In this document: piece after piece, positions 10,211-19,888 of the stretch
Numbering within the stretch: position 1 is the first letter of the stretch
How the letters are laid out: the number at the start of each line of letters is the position of its first letter
Assembly: GCA_020746995.1 (NCBI GenBank)
Contig: JAGPXD010000003.1
Span: 4,650,001-4,714,000, forward strand
DNA length: 64,000 nucleotides
From: Plectosphaerella cucumerina
Taxonomy: Eukaryota; Ascomycota; Sordariomycetes; Glomerellales; Plectosphaerellaceae
Direction: 5' to 3'
The notes under the pieces: generated by a model
What the model saw: the letters and a program-made list of their open reading frames with translations, nothing else
What the model was told of the DNA's origin: nothing
The model's database searches: none
Program-made: the position numbers and the translations under genes

Positions 10211-12709
10211 CTACTCTTCTTGCCCTAGCTCCGGCTCCAGCTCCCATGACGTTTCATCCAGGGGCTTGACGTAATTCCTTTCCAATGCCTCCCAGTCCAC
10301 GACGCCAACTGGTCGCTCCTCCATCTCAGGCGCTTTGAAGCTCTCGTCAAATATGATGCTGACGCCTGAGCCACCTCCCACCGTCTGCATATACCATTCC
10401 TCCTCGTTGAAGGCCGCTTTTCTCGTCCTGAGGTCAACCTCTTCCACCATTTCTTCAGGCGCTTGCTTATCATCCCCTGAACCCTCCTGCCAGAAGACGT
10501 AGGCCACGGTCTCGCCGCCGCGCAAATCAATCGCCTGCTCCGTATCACCCAGATCCAACACGAGTGACCCCTCTGTGCCCGCGGGCGTTGACAACTCGAC
10601 CATCGTGCCGTTCCTGCGCAGAACATAGCCGTGACTTTCATCAACCGCCACAACGCGCGACACGCGCACCTCGAAACGGCCCCTGGCCGTAGCGAAACCA
10701 CCCCTCGCCCAGGCCAGCCATTTCGTCAACCGCGGCCGAACAGCCCAACGCGCGCCTGCTGGAGCGAGGAGCCTAATCCCCAACACGGCATCAGAAACAA
10801 CTGCGCTCGTTGGACCTGCACTCCAGCCGTGGCAGTGGCTATTCCGCGCCGAAGAGGCGTAGGCGGGGTACTGAGGGTCGCCGTCGATGCGGAAGCCCTC
10901 GGCGAGGGTCGAGTTTGTGAAGCCCCGCCCGTCGAGGAGGTGGGACCATTCGAGAAGGATAAGTTCGAGCGTCGAGTCGGGCTTGCCGGCGGCGGCGTGG
11001 GCGAGAAGCTCAAAGGATGAGGCGAAGGGTGAGATGACGTTGGGGAATTCCGTCGCAGGAGCGCCGTGACGGAGCCAGCGCGCGCGGAGGGAGGTGGATA
11101 TGTTTGCGGCGCGAGGGGGGCTGGCGGCGTCGGCGATGAGGACCCAGGAGTTACCGTCCTGGGGATCGACGTGTTCGGGGCCGTTGCAGGAGCGTTGGCC
11201 GAGGTTGTCGGAGTAGAGGCTCGTGGAAGGGCAGTAGAGGGACTGGATGCCGGCGTGGAGGGCCTCGCGGGTCTTGATCCATGTGCCCCCGTCGACATCA
11301 TTCTCGCCGAGCCAGCGGGCAAGCTCGGCTGATCTGTGGAGGAGGGCGCTGAGCATGGCTGAGGCCTCGAGGTTGTGGCCGCCCATGCCGGGGCGGAGCC
11401 AGTCGGCGGCAGAGGTGACGCGCATGAGGCCGGTGCGGTCGACTTTGGCTATGCTGACGGCGAGAGCCTCGAGGTAGGCTGGCCAGCGGTGACGGAGCCA
11501 GGGAATGTCGCCGGAGAAGAGGACGTAGTTGTAGACGCCGAGGAGGGTGTGCATGTGATATGTATCGCTGAACTCGCCTCGGAAACCCATCGGTGGTCCG
11601 GCATAGGGGAGCGAGAAATCGGAATATTGATGCTCGAAAAGCACATCCAGAGCATTTCGGACGGCCGACATGTCGTAGGTCGACATGGCGATGGCAGGCA
11701 CGGCGATGAACATGTCCCCAGGCCAGACCATGCGATCCCGTTTCGCGCCATCGGTGGTAACAGCTCGGCCTTGGGCAATGGTGAAATTCGAGTACCACGA
11801 CCCCGTTGGTGATCTATTATGGTCGACGAGACGGTTATAGTCAATGAGGGCGCTGCCTTCTTTGGGGTCAATGGTCGAGAGTTGTAGCGTGTAAGCGCCG
11901 GCGTACCAGATGCGGTTGAGCATGTTGCTGGAGCTGTAGAAGTAGCCCGAGTAGGCGCGTCCGTTCGTCTGCGAGGGGAAAGCTGTGCAGATGACCCAGA
12001 CGTTGGTGATGGATACCCAGTGGTCTTCGTATGGGTCTCTGCCACCGCCTGCTGATGCGGCCTTCTCATCGTCGGGTGAGGCCACGAGGACCTGCTGGGC
12101 GTCTGCTTCGGTTCGGCGCCATACGGGATAATCGGGCATTTGCACCGTCAGGTACTTGAAGCCGCCGCGTACAAAGTCGGAGCCGACGCATACGGTGCCT
12201 GTCCGGTTGCCGAACTCGAGGTTGAGGGGGAGGTCGCGCTCCTGTCGGTCTGTGGTGGCATCTGGCTCGCCGTCGGCGAAGAGTGGCGACTCGGAATAGG
12301 AGATGTCGACCTCTGGGTCTCCGCCGACGGACTCGATGTCGAAGCAGACCCGGCCGGCAATGTTCTCGGCGAACTCGAGCGTCAGGAGGCCGCCTGGCCC
12401 GATGAGGATGCCGCTGCCGGCGACATGCTCGCCGACCTGTAGTTTCAGGCCATTCGCTGAGGTTGTCACATTCCCCTCGACGGCCCAGATACCCGTGGGC
12501 GTGATGCGCGTCTTGTTGGCCGGCGCTTTGATGTAGCGCTCCCAGGGACCAGGGAATAATGTCTCGTCCGGTAGGTTGTCGGGGTCGATGAAGGGGGAAG
12601 ACAGCGGCAGCGATGAGGTTGGAGATGCAGACGTCGCTCGCCGTGATAATGACCACAGTGATGCCTCGGCCAGGCGGCACAAGACTACCGCGACAGCGAA
12701 GCTCCTCAT
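10211..12709 (-). CDS. Secreted alpha-L-rhamnosidase-like glycoside hydrolase (GH78)
   Basis: Probable extracellular enzyme that removes terminal alpha-L-rhamnose from plant glycosides or pectin side chains. It is a single 832-codon exon. The N-terminus is a short signal peptide with likely cleavage after about residue 16 (CRLAEA). A beta-sandwich region (about 80-200) precedes an (alpha/alpha)6 six-hairpin catalytic domain. The segment DGAKRDRMVWPGDM (about residues 318-331) matches the conserved GH78 catalytic neighbourhood of the type D..(K/R)RDR..W.GD. Several N-glycosylation sequons are present. The C-terminal roughly 90 residues are acidic and extend past the expected beta-sandwich end. 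A TATA-like element lies 88 bp upstream. The exact substrate is not established; a related unsaturated-uronide or other six-hairpin activity is possible. Confidence 0.85.
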   Translation of the reverse strand: MRSFAVAVVLCRLAEASLWSLSRRATSASPTSSLPLSSPFIDPDNLPDETLFPGPWERYIKAPANKTRITPTGIWAVEGNVTTSANGLKLQVGEHVAGSGILIGPGGLLTLEFAENIAGRVCFDIESVGGDPEVDISYSESPLFADGEPDATTDRQERDLPLNLEFGNRTGTVCVGSDFVRGGFKYLTVQMPDYPVWRRTEADAQQVLVASPDDEKAASAGGGRDPYEDHWVSITNVWVICTAFPSQTNGRAYSGYFYSSSNMLNRIWYAGAYTLQLSTIDPKEGSALIDYNRLVDHNRSPTGSWYSNFTIAQGRAVTTDGAKRDRMVWPGDMFIAVPAIAMSTYDMSAVRNALDVLFEHQYSDFSLPYAGPPMGFRGEFSDTYHMHTLLGVYNYVLFSGDIPWLRHRWPAYLEALAVSIAKVDRTGLMRVTSAADWLRPGMGGHNLEASAMLSALLHRSAELARWLGENDVDGGTWIKTREALHAGIQSLYCPSTSLYSDNLGQRSCNGPEHVDPQDGNSWVLIADAASPPRAANISTSLRARWLRHGAPATEFPNVISPFASSFELLAHAAAGKPDSTLELILLEWSHLLDGRGFTNSTLAEGFRIDGDPQYPAYASSARNSHCHGWSAGPTSAVVSDAVLGIRLLAPAGARWAVRPRLTKWLAWARGGFATARGRFEVRVSRVVAVDESHGYVLRRNGTMVELSTPAGTEGSLVLDLGDTEQAIDLRGGETVAYVFWQEGSGDDKQAPEEMVEEVDLRTRKAAFNEEEWYMQTVGGGSGVSIIFDESFKAPEMEERPVGVVDWEALERNYVKPLDETSWELEPELGQEE

Positions 12710-13292
12710 CGTGCTCCCTTGACCGGGGTACGATGGTGTTGAGAAGAGATATCAATCTGGGCGCAACCCGACTGGAAGTTGTCCGGCCCCACGGCGTTCT
12801 TATACCTCGCGTGGGAATTTACAAAATATGCAGTCAAGCCCGCAGGGAGGTGGAAAGAAATGTCACTCCAAACGTTGTGTCTCGGTGCCCTCTCCGGGGG
12901 GCAAGGGGGCGCTTTCTTTTCGGTAACGTCCCACGCCCGGTGCACAGGGATACAAGGAATGCATGCTTGCGTTGAACGGGGAGGGAAGAAGAGCGACGAG
13001 GGAGGGAGGAGGGAGAAGGGTTCGGACGACGGACCCAAATAGTAAGGTGACCATCTCCCCGCCCGCCAGTTGCCGTGTCCTGCGTGTGTAGTAATGTCGA
13101 CATTCCTGCAGGTCGGTCTGGGCCGAACCTTCGGTGCGCTCGGTCGCATCCTCGCCCTTCCAATGCCGGCTCACGGTCCTCACTCGGGTCGGGCGGAGAA
13201 ATAGGCTTCGCAGAAGACCCCGGCCAGTCCTGTTTGCTTTTTATCGTCCGCTGCGCCGGCTGCCACTATCCATATCCAACTTCCCTCCTTTC
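12710..13292. other. GH78 promoter and helicase 3' region
   Basis: Tandem minus-strand spacing between the helicase stop codon and the GH78 start. Apart from the TATA-like element nothing coding is seen. Confidence 0.55.
12797..12804 (-). promoter_or_regulatory. TATA-like box of the GH78 gene
   Basis: TATAAGAA on the minus strand, 88 bp upstream of the GH78 start codon. Inferred from position and sequence only. Confidence 0.4.
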
Positions 13293-16200
13293 TTACGCGT
13301 CGAGACCGTCAAACTCGATGAGCCGCGCCACGGCCCGCAGAATCTCGTTGTCGCCGAGATCCAACGACGGCGTTTCAACTTTGAGCCGGATCACGTCGTC
13401 CACCATGCTCCTGAGCCTCGATACCAGGACGCCCACTCTGGCCCATCCGCGCAATCGCAGCCAGCCGCCAACAACAAGGCCGCGGCCTAAGGTATCGAGC
13501 TCGATGGCGCCGGAGAAGAGCAGCAACGTGTACACGTTGAAAGCTATGTATCATGTCAGCAATGTTACACATGGTGAGAGAAGGACCACCTACGTGTCAG
13601 GTCGCGGATGAACGTCTTGCTCGTCGAGATCATGCTAAAGTAGGACATGAAAGCCGCGTGGCCCGAGAAGCCCTGGCTGCCGAAGACGGTGCTGCTCGGG
13701 TGCACAAAGACGCGTCCCTGCTCCTGCGTGAAGTACTTGATCATCTTGGCCTCCGGGTCCAGCTCGACGGCGCCCGAGACCGAGTTGATGAACTTCTTGT
13801 CAGGGAACTGGATGCGTGCAATCTGCGGGCTAAAGGCCGACGCCGTCAGCGCCCGCAGCATGACCCGGCTCGCGGTGCCCGGTGCTTGGCGGCCGGCGCG
13901 TGCATCCTGCTGCGTGATGATGCCAATCTCGCCCAGCGCCGTGTAGAACTGCTGCCGCGTCGTCTGGATGTCCGACAGCGTCAGGAACGAGAGAAAGTTG
14001 TCCTCGCAGAAGTTGCGCACGCTTCTCGGCGCCGTACCCTGGCGCCGCAGCTCGTCCCACTCCTTGTAGGCCGCGAGGTCCGTCAACAGGTCACCGTCGC
14101 CCTGATCGAAGCGCATGCGCGCCTCCTTGGCCTGGTCGCGCTTGTCTGACGGCGACAGGAACGGGCTCCGCGTGCTGAGGATCGCCGACACGGTCACGCT
14201 GTCGTCGAGGCAGCCGAAGATGGCTCCGTACACCATGAGCTTGGCGCATCGGAGGTCGGCCGGGATCATGGCCAGCTGCTGGCCCAGCGCCGTGAGCTCG
14301 TCGCCGTCGAGCGCGCCCATGCGCTGCAGTAACCGGATGGCTCCGTCCACCGCCGTGCTCTCGGGCGGCGTCGGCGACCGTCCCAGGAACGCCGCCACGT
14401 CGCGCATGCCCATGGCTCGCACCGACAGGCACATCTGCTCCAGCGGCACACGCCGGATCTCCGGGTCCGGCCGCTCCGCCATCTGGCCCTCCAGCTTGCG
14501 CGTGTATAGCTTGTAGCACTGGCCCTCCTGCACACGACCAGCACGTCCGCGCCGCTGCTTGCACGCTGCCTGTGACGCCCACGTCTCGACCAGCTTGCGC
14601 ATGTTGTTCTGCGGGTCGTACGTTGTCTCCTTGACCTTGCCAGAGTCGACCACGGCCACAATGTCGTCGATGGTGATGGACGTCTCAGCCACGTTGGTCG
14701 CCACCACCACCTTGCGCTTGCCGTGCGGTGGCCGCGCGAACACCCGCTTCTGCTCCCTCGTCTCCAGCGATGCGTGCAGCGGAAGCACATGCAGCGAGGC
14801 GTTGCCCGAAAGCGCCCGGCACGTCTGGTTGATTTCGGCCACGCCCGGCAGGAAGATGAGGATGCCGCCCTCCTTCTCCTGGTAGGCCAGCTCCAGGTCG
14901 ATGCACGTTACCGTCTCCGTGAGCAGTCCGTAGTTGATGCGGTGACCCAGCTTCTGGATCGTCTTGCCCATGGTCTCGCCCTCGCCCTCTGCGGCGTCAT
15001 CCATGTCCGCCTTGTATCCCGTCATGCGCACAATGTCGTCGAGGTAGTAGTCCTCGACGGGATATGTCCGACCCGAGATCTCGACAAGGCCCACGTGTAG
15101 GCCTTGCGAGGCAAAGTAATGCCGGAAGGACGCCGCATCCAGCGTCGCGCTCATGAGCACCAGCTTCAGGAGGTCCTTCTTCGTCGACAGCACCTCACGC
15201 ACAATAGTCAGCAGGAAGTCGGTGTCCAGGCTGCGCTCGTGGACCTCGTCGATGACGATATGGCTGACGTCGGCCAACGAAGCGATAACGTCTTCGATCC
15301 GTCCACCGGACGTCTGCAGCCGACGGAGCAAGACACCGGTCGTGACGAAAGTAATCTTGGTCTGCGCGCTCCTCCTGTTCTCTCCGCGGATCGCGTAACC
15401 GATCTCGTCTCCAACGCGGGAGCAGCGCTCCTCGGCCACACGGTCGGCCAGGCCAAGCGCCGAGATACGTCTCGGCTGGGTGACCAGCATGTTTGCACAG
15501 GGGCCGAGGCCCTGATCGTAGAGATCGTCGAGGATGAACTGCATCGACTGGGTCGACTTGCCGGAGCCCGTCTCGCCACTGATGATGGTGACGTGGTTTT
15601 CGGCAACTGTCCGGATGATGGTATCCTTGACCAGCCACGCGGGCAGGGCCTCCCGCTTGGCCATCATCTTCTGGTACTCGGGCGCGTCCTGTCGCCTGAG
15701 CCAGTCGTCCCTACTCTGCGGGTTCGGCTTCCAGTCGATGGGCCTCGGCGCGCGACCCTTGTTGCGGTCTCGCCTCGGCTGTGCTGCTGCGGCAGCAGCG
15801 CCGGCCGTCTCGGACGCGGTCGAGCTGACGGACGAGATCTCGACGAGCTTCCCAGGTTTCTCTACGATGGCATTGATGTTCTGCTGAATCCAGTCGATGG
15901 CCACGAAGATCTTCATAGGGTCCTCGCGGTACGCCTCGGCCAGGTAGGCAAGGGCCTGCCGGATGACGGACAGCTTGACCTGGGCGGGAAGAGCGCCATG
16001 GATGGTGATGACGGGCTGGACAGGGTAGCCAGGGCTCTTGCGGAAGCGGACAAAGGTCTCGACGTCCTTCTTGGGACCGTTATTGATCCCCTCAAGCTTG
16101 ACCTGGATGACGTCGGGAGATTCGCGGGAGAAGAGGTCCCCGAAGGAGCACTCCATGGCGACCACCTCGTCATCCCAGATCTCCTCAGCCGTCATGCCCG

Positions 16201-17458
16201 GGGGCAGAACGTCGTCAGGACTGGGTAGAGTAGCGGGGTCCAGCCCGATGAGGCGGTGTTGGAGCACCTCGGCTGCTCTGCCCTCATCGCAGTCGGCAGC
16301 TTCAAAGACGCGAGCGCAGAGATCAAGGGCGTAGCCGGGCTCGGATAGGCGCTTGACGGCAGCCTCCTTCTTGAGGTCAAGGCTTCCGACGGTGATGCCA
16401 GCCGAGTAGCTCTCGGGAAGTGCCCAGCGCGGGATGTCGTCTTCGGGCACGTGGATGAGCAGCCACTCGAGTGTCTCCTCGCGGTCCTTGCAGATGTCAA
16501 CAGCCTCCTCAACGTGACTTCGGCGGAAGCCGAGTTTGACGAGGTCGTCGATGACGGCGGCCTGGTGGGCAGGGGCCATGAAGACCTTGTTGGGGTTCCA
16601 GATGACATGGCGGTGGATGAGGGACTCGACGTGGGCGCGAGATTTTTTACCCATTTCGATTTTGGGGACGTTCGTCCAGCCCTTCATAGGGTTGAAGCCG
16701 CCAGCTCCAGAGCCACCAGCGAGAGCGAGACCGGCGGCGCCGGGCATGCCCCTCGCCTTCTCGCGGACCCTCTCCATCTCGGCACGCTTCTTCTCGGCGG
16801 CGGCCTTTGCCTCTTGACGATCGCGCAGGGCCTTGAAGGGGTCGGCGTCGTACATCCAGGTCTTGTCGTCGCGGGGCGGGGGCTTCTGATCCTTGGCGGC
16901 TGCTTTGGCGGCCTTGGACTCCCGCGGGACCTCGAGGTCCTTCTTCTTGAGAGCCTCAAACTCTTTCCAGAGAGTCTTGTAGTCTGGCGGCAGGACTGTG
17001 TGCTTGTTCTGCATGCTGCACACACGGAACAGGCCATATGTGGCTGCGCAGTGGCGGGCCTCGAGGGCGGTGGGCTTGGTGAGCAGGTGCTTGTAGTCGG
17101 CGGGGATCTTGAAGGGATCCAGCCTCGTCATCTCCTTGGTCTTGGGGTCTCTTGCGCTCAGGGTGACCATGGAAGAGTAGCCCTCGGGGGTCTTGCGCAT
17201 GTCGTATTCTGGCTTTTCCCATTGCATCTTCTGGCAGTGCTCGCTGAGCAGGTTGACGGGCAGCTTCCCGGTCCACGAGGCGCCGCCGATGATCTGCTTG
17301 ACGGTGGGCTTCGGGGGCACGACGGGGCCTGCCGCCTGCTCCATGGGGGAGGGTGCCGGGCCCTTCTTCTTGCCCTTTGACGAAGCATCTTTGGAAGATG
17401 CTCCAGCGGCCGGCGGTGGCGGCGCTGCCGGGGTGGCGGTCTTCTTTTTGGGCGGCAT
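13293..17458 (-). CDS. DExH-box ATP-dependent RNA helicase (DHX29/DHX57/YLR419W family)
   Basis: Cytoplasmic-type DExH helicase of 1371 residues, probably acting on structured mRNA or translation initiation by analogy with DHX29 and yeast Ylr419w. Exon 1 is 17458-13594, the intron 13593-13544 (50 nt) and exon 2 13543-13293. Removing the intron restores IRDLTPFNVYTLLLFSG, the conserved end of the OB-fold region. Domains in order: Lys/Pro-rich N-terminus; UBA-like segment (about 295-350); RWD domain (about 430-540); helicase motif I GETGSGKS (about 626-633); DEVH (about 735); SAT; VATNVAETSITIDD; motif VI QRRGRAGR (about 966); then HA2 and OB-fold. The UBA plus RWD ahead of the motor distinguishes this family from spliceosomal DEAH helicases. 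Start: first ATG, followed by PPKKK. Confidence 0.93.
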
Positions 17459-18075
17459 CTATGCGTCTGCGTGGCGGATCGGAATCTGGTAGGAAGATGC
17501 GTTTGTTTGGGGCGCCAGGCCGGGTTCTCCCAGTGGAGTGATGGGTTGTGTGAAGCGACGTTGATTTTTGATGTGGTGAAGTTGAGATCGAGCGTCAGGG
17601 TGAGTTTTCATGGACGAAATGGAGGTTGCAGTTTAGCGGAAGGTGCTGATGAGACGGGACGATGGAAGTACTGGGTACTTTGGGCCCCCTAATCCTGCCT
17701 GGGATCTGCACGTGGGGCCCGAGTCGGGGCCATGTTTGCCTCTCCCCAGACCCCTAATCTGGGACGTAAGTACACTGTACTTCCCGAGAACTGTAAACAC
17801 CACCGCCAACAGATGGCCGATCATTCTTTGAGAAGCAATCAACTTAACTACCTACACCCCAGATCATCGACTTCAGTTTCTATCGACGCGCGGCGTTTGA
17901 AATCCATTTCCCTCTCGTTCCGAGTACCTTCAAAATCATGATCACCAAATACAGCAACAGACTCGCGGACGCAGGACGCAATGAACAGGGTGTGCGTTTC
18001 GCTCTGTCCCAACCAACCAAGAGAAAAGACTAACAAGAAAAGAGGCAACCTTCGTGAATCCATCACCGCCGGATC
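17459..18075. other. Helicase promoter and hydrolase 3' region
   Basis: No gene is seen. The stretch between two minus-strand genes contains GGTAC/GTACTT-like motifs and GGGGCC-rich sequence near 17680-17760. Confidence 0.5.
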
Positions 18076-19335
18076 TCAAAACCTGAACTGCCCGTTGACA
18101 ACAGTGCTCCCGTTTACGGCACCACCCGAATTGTTGATATTGCCGTTGACCACATTGCCGTTATGCGTGTAAAAGATACCCGGCGACTCAGTCCCATACC
18201 CAAGAGCAGGGTGACCGGCGCTCTGCGGAAGCTGCGTGCCAACGGGCCCCTGATACGGCATGGGCGACGCCCTTGGGGCGGAGCAGGTCGAACCAAAGTC
18301 ACTCTGCGCAGCTGCCGGACGCTGGGCCTTCTGGATGGCGCGAACCCATCTGAGGATCTCAGTCGAAACAGAGAGGTACCCGGGATCCTCGGCACTGGAG
18401 AACTTGGTCATGTCCATGTGGTTCTTGTGGATGCCGATGGAGTTGTACGCCGGCAGGATGGCCGAGTGCTTCGGAACGATCTGCAAGGTGTCAGCACAAG
18501 TAGACGACCTCGACAACCAATGGCACTCACCTCGCCGGCGCCTCGGACGGGAAGCTCCTCGTAAAAGCACGTCATCTTGAGGGGCGGGCGTCCCTGTTCC
18601 GGACGACCCCTGAGCATCGTGTGGAAGTCCCCCTGAATGAGCGCGAGGACCTCCGACTCGGGCTCCAGCACCTTGAGGATGCTCGTGTTCGTCTTCTTCA
18701 CCACAGTCGCGATCTGGCCAAAGATGGCAGCCCAACCCGCCAGGGCCGACCCGCAGTGCGGTGTTCCCAGGAAGCAGACGCCGACGGTGTTGTCGTAGAT
18801 GCTCTGGACGTGGGCCTCTGCGCTGTTGCGCGACGCCAGCATGGCGTCTTCGAAGATGAGGCCGCCGAGGCTGTGGACGACGAAGATGATGGGTCGGTCC
18901 TCCGTGTCGCTGCGCTCCCGAAGCTGGGACACGGCGTTGACGAGGTTGACGGCGTGGTTGCGCACCCTGTTCTGCGATGCCTGCGACCAGAAGTGTACCA
19001 CGTCGGCGTCGTAGCCAAATGTGACGATCCTGGTCCGGGGGACGTCCTCCTTGAGGAGATGCGCCGGCCAGAAGACGCCCGAGGCCTTGTCGGTCCAGGT
19101 CGTCTCGCGGTTTCCCGTCAGTCCATGGACGAAGACGATGCTGGAGAGGGCTCAGTCAGACAGGATGCACGATTCCAGGACCGGGAGATACCTACTCAGC
19201 AATAGCGTCAGGGGCATCATGGCACTTCTTCAGGCCGTACGCACCCTTGGTCGAATACCTGGCGCCTCCATCGCTCTCTTCGTCCCTCTCATCATCACCG
19301 CCGGACCTGCTGCTGGGAGTGAACCGAGTGAGCAT
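18076..19335 (-). CDS. SesB-like alpha/beta hydrolase with C-terminal Asn/Gly amyloid-type motif
   Basis: Serine hydrolase/lipase-like protein of 384 residues, candidate effector of an NLR amyloid-signalling pair. Exons are 19335-19196, 19140-18531 and 18480-18076; introns are 55 and 50 nt. An in-frame TGA just before the ATG fixes the start. The alpha/beta-hydrolase core has the oxyanion loop VHGLTG (from V51, H52), nucleophile elbow VVHSLGG with Ser137, a FLGTPHCGSALA segment and a late His (GIHKNHMD). After a Pro/Ala/Gln-rich linker, residues 354-384 form an Asn/Gly-rich tail with repeated NG steps (GNVVNGNINNSGGAVNG), ending QFRF. This tail aligns with residues 14-28 of the NLR encoded head-to-head 553 bp away. 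The enzyme fold is clear; the cell-death effector role is inferred from architecture and gene pairing, and the substrate is unknown. Confidence 0.9.
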
Positions 19336-19888
19336 CCTTCAATACTGGCCGTTTGGAGAGTTGCTGATGGATGAGTGGCAAGGTTCTGTCCAGGCCGCCA
19401 GATGCGCAACATCACAACACAGCGGGGTTCGTGGACAGGGGCAGTGAACGGGTCCGGTCCCACGCCTGGATTTCGGTACTACCCTGACCAACCTCTGTTC
19501 TCGTCCACCAGGTCCAGCTGAGAGAGGGCTGAAGTTGGCCCTGAGTGTGGATTCGCGGAAACCCGAATTGGGGGCCAAAAGGCGCAGAATGCTTCCTCAT
19601 CGAGCCCGCTTGAGGCAACCCCGCGGAACTCGGCAACGAATAACGATGATTCTTCTGGCGCCATGGAGGGGTCGCGATGTTACAGCAGGGGTTGATTGGT
19701 CTCAGTCTGAGGAGCGTGGACAGGGGAGACGCAGGTAAGTAGATAGGGCCCCTCACTCTCTCTGTTGGCGCGTCGTTCGCGACAACTTCACACCAGCAAG
19801 CCGGATCGTCGTGCCGCTTCTCTGCCTGCGCCTAGTCAACTCGTCGACTCGTTTGCCCAGTTGAATCTGGCGCGGCCTCTTATGCGCC
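19336..19888. promoter_or_regulatory. Shared divergent promoter of hydrolase and NLR
   Basis: These 553 bp separate the start codons of the head-to-head hydrolase (-) and NLR (+) genes, so both promoters must lie here or overlap. No clear TATA box is seen. The region allows co-regulation, as in other fungal effector/NLR pairs; that is an inference. Confidence 0.6.

Noticed and set aside
13565..13593. Helicase ending in RRWSFSHHV
   Set aside because: This end comes from reading into a 50-nt intron. Splicing restores the conserved LTPFNVYTLLLFSG end of the family.
18540..18735. Separate small minus-strand gene inside the hydrolase
   Set aside because: It is a different-frame shadow that joins the true third exon only because intron 2 was read through.
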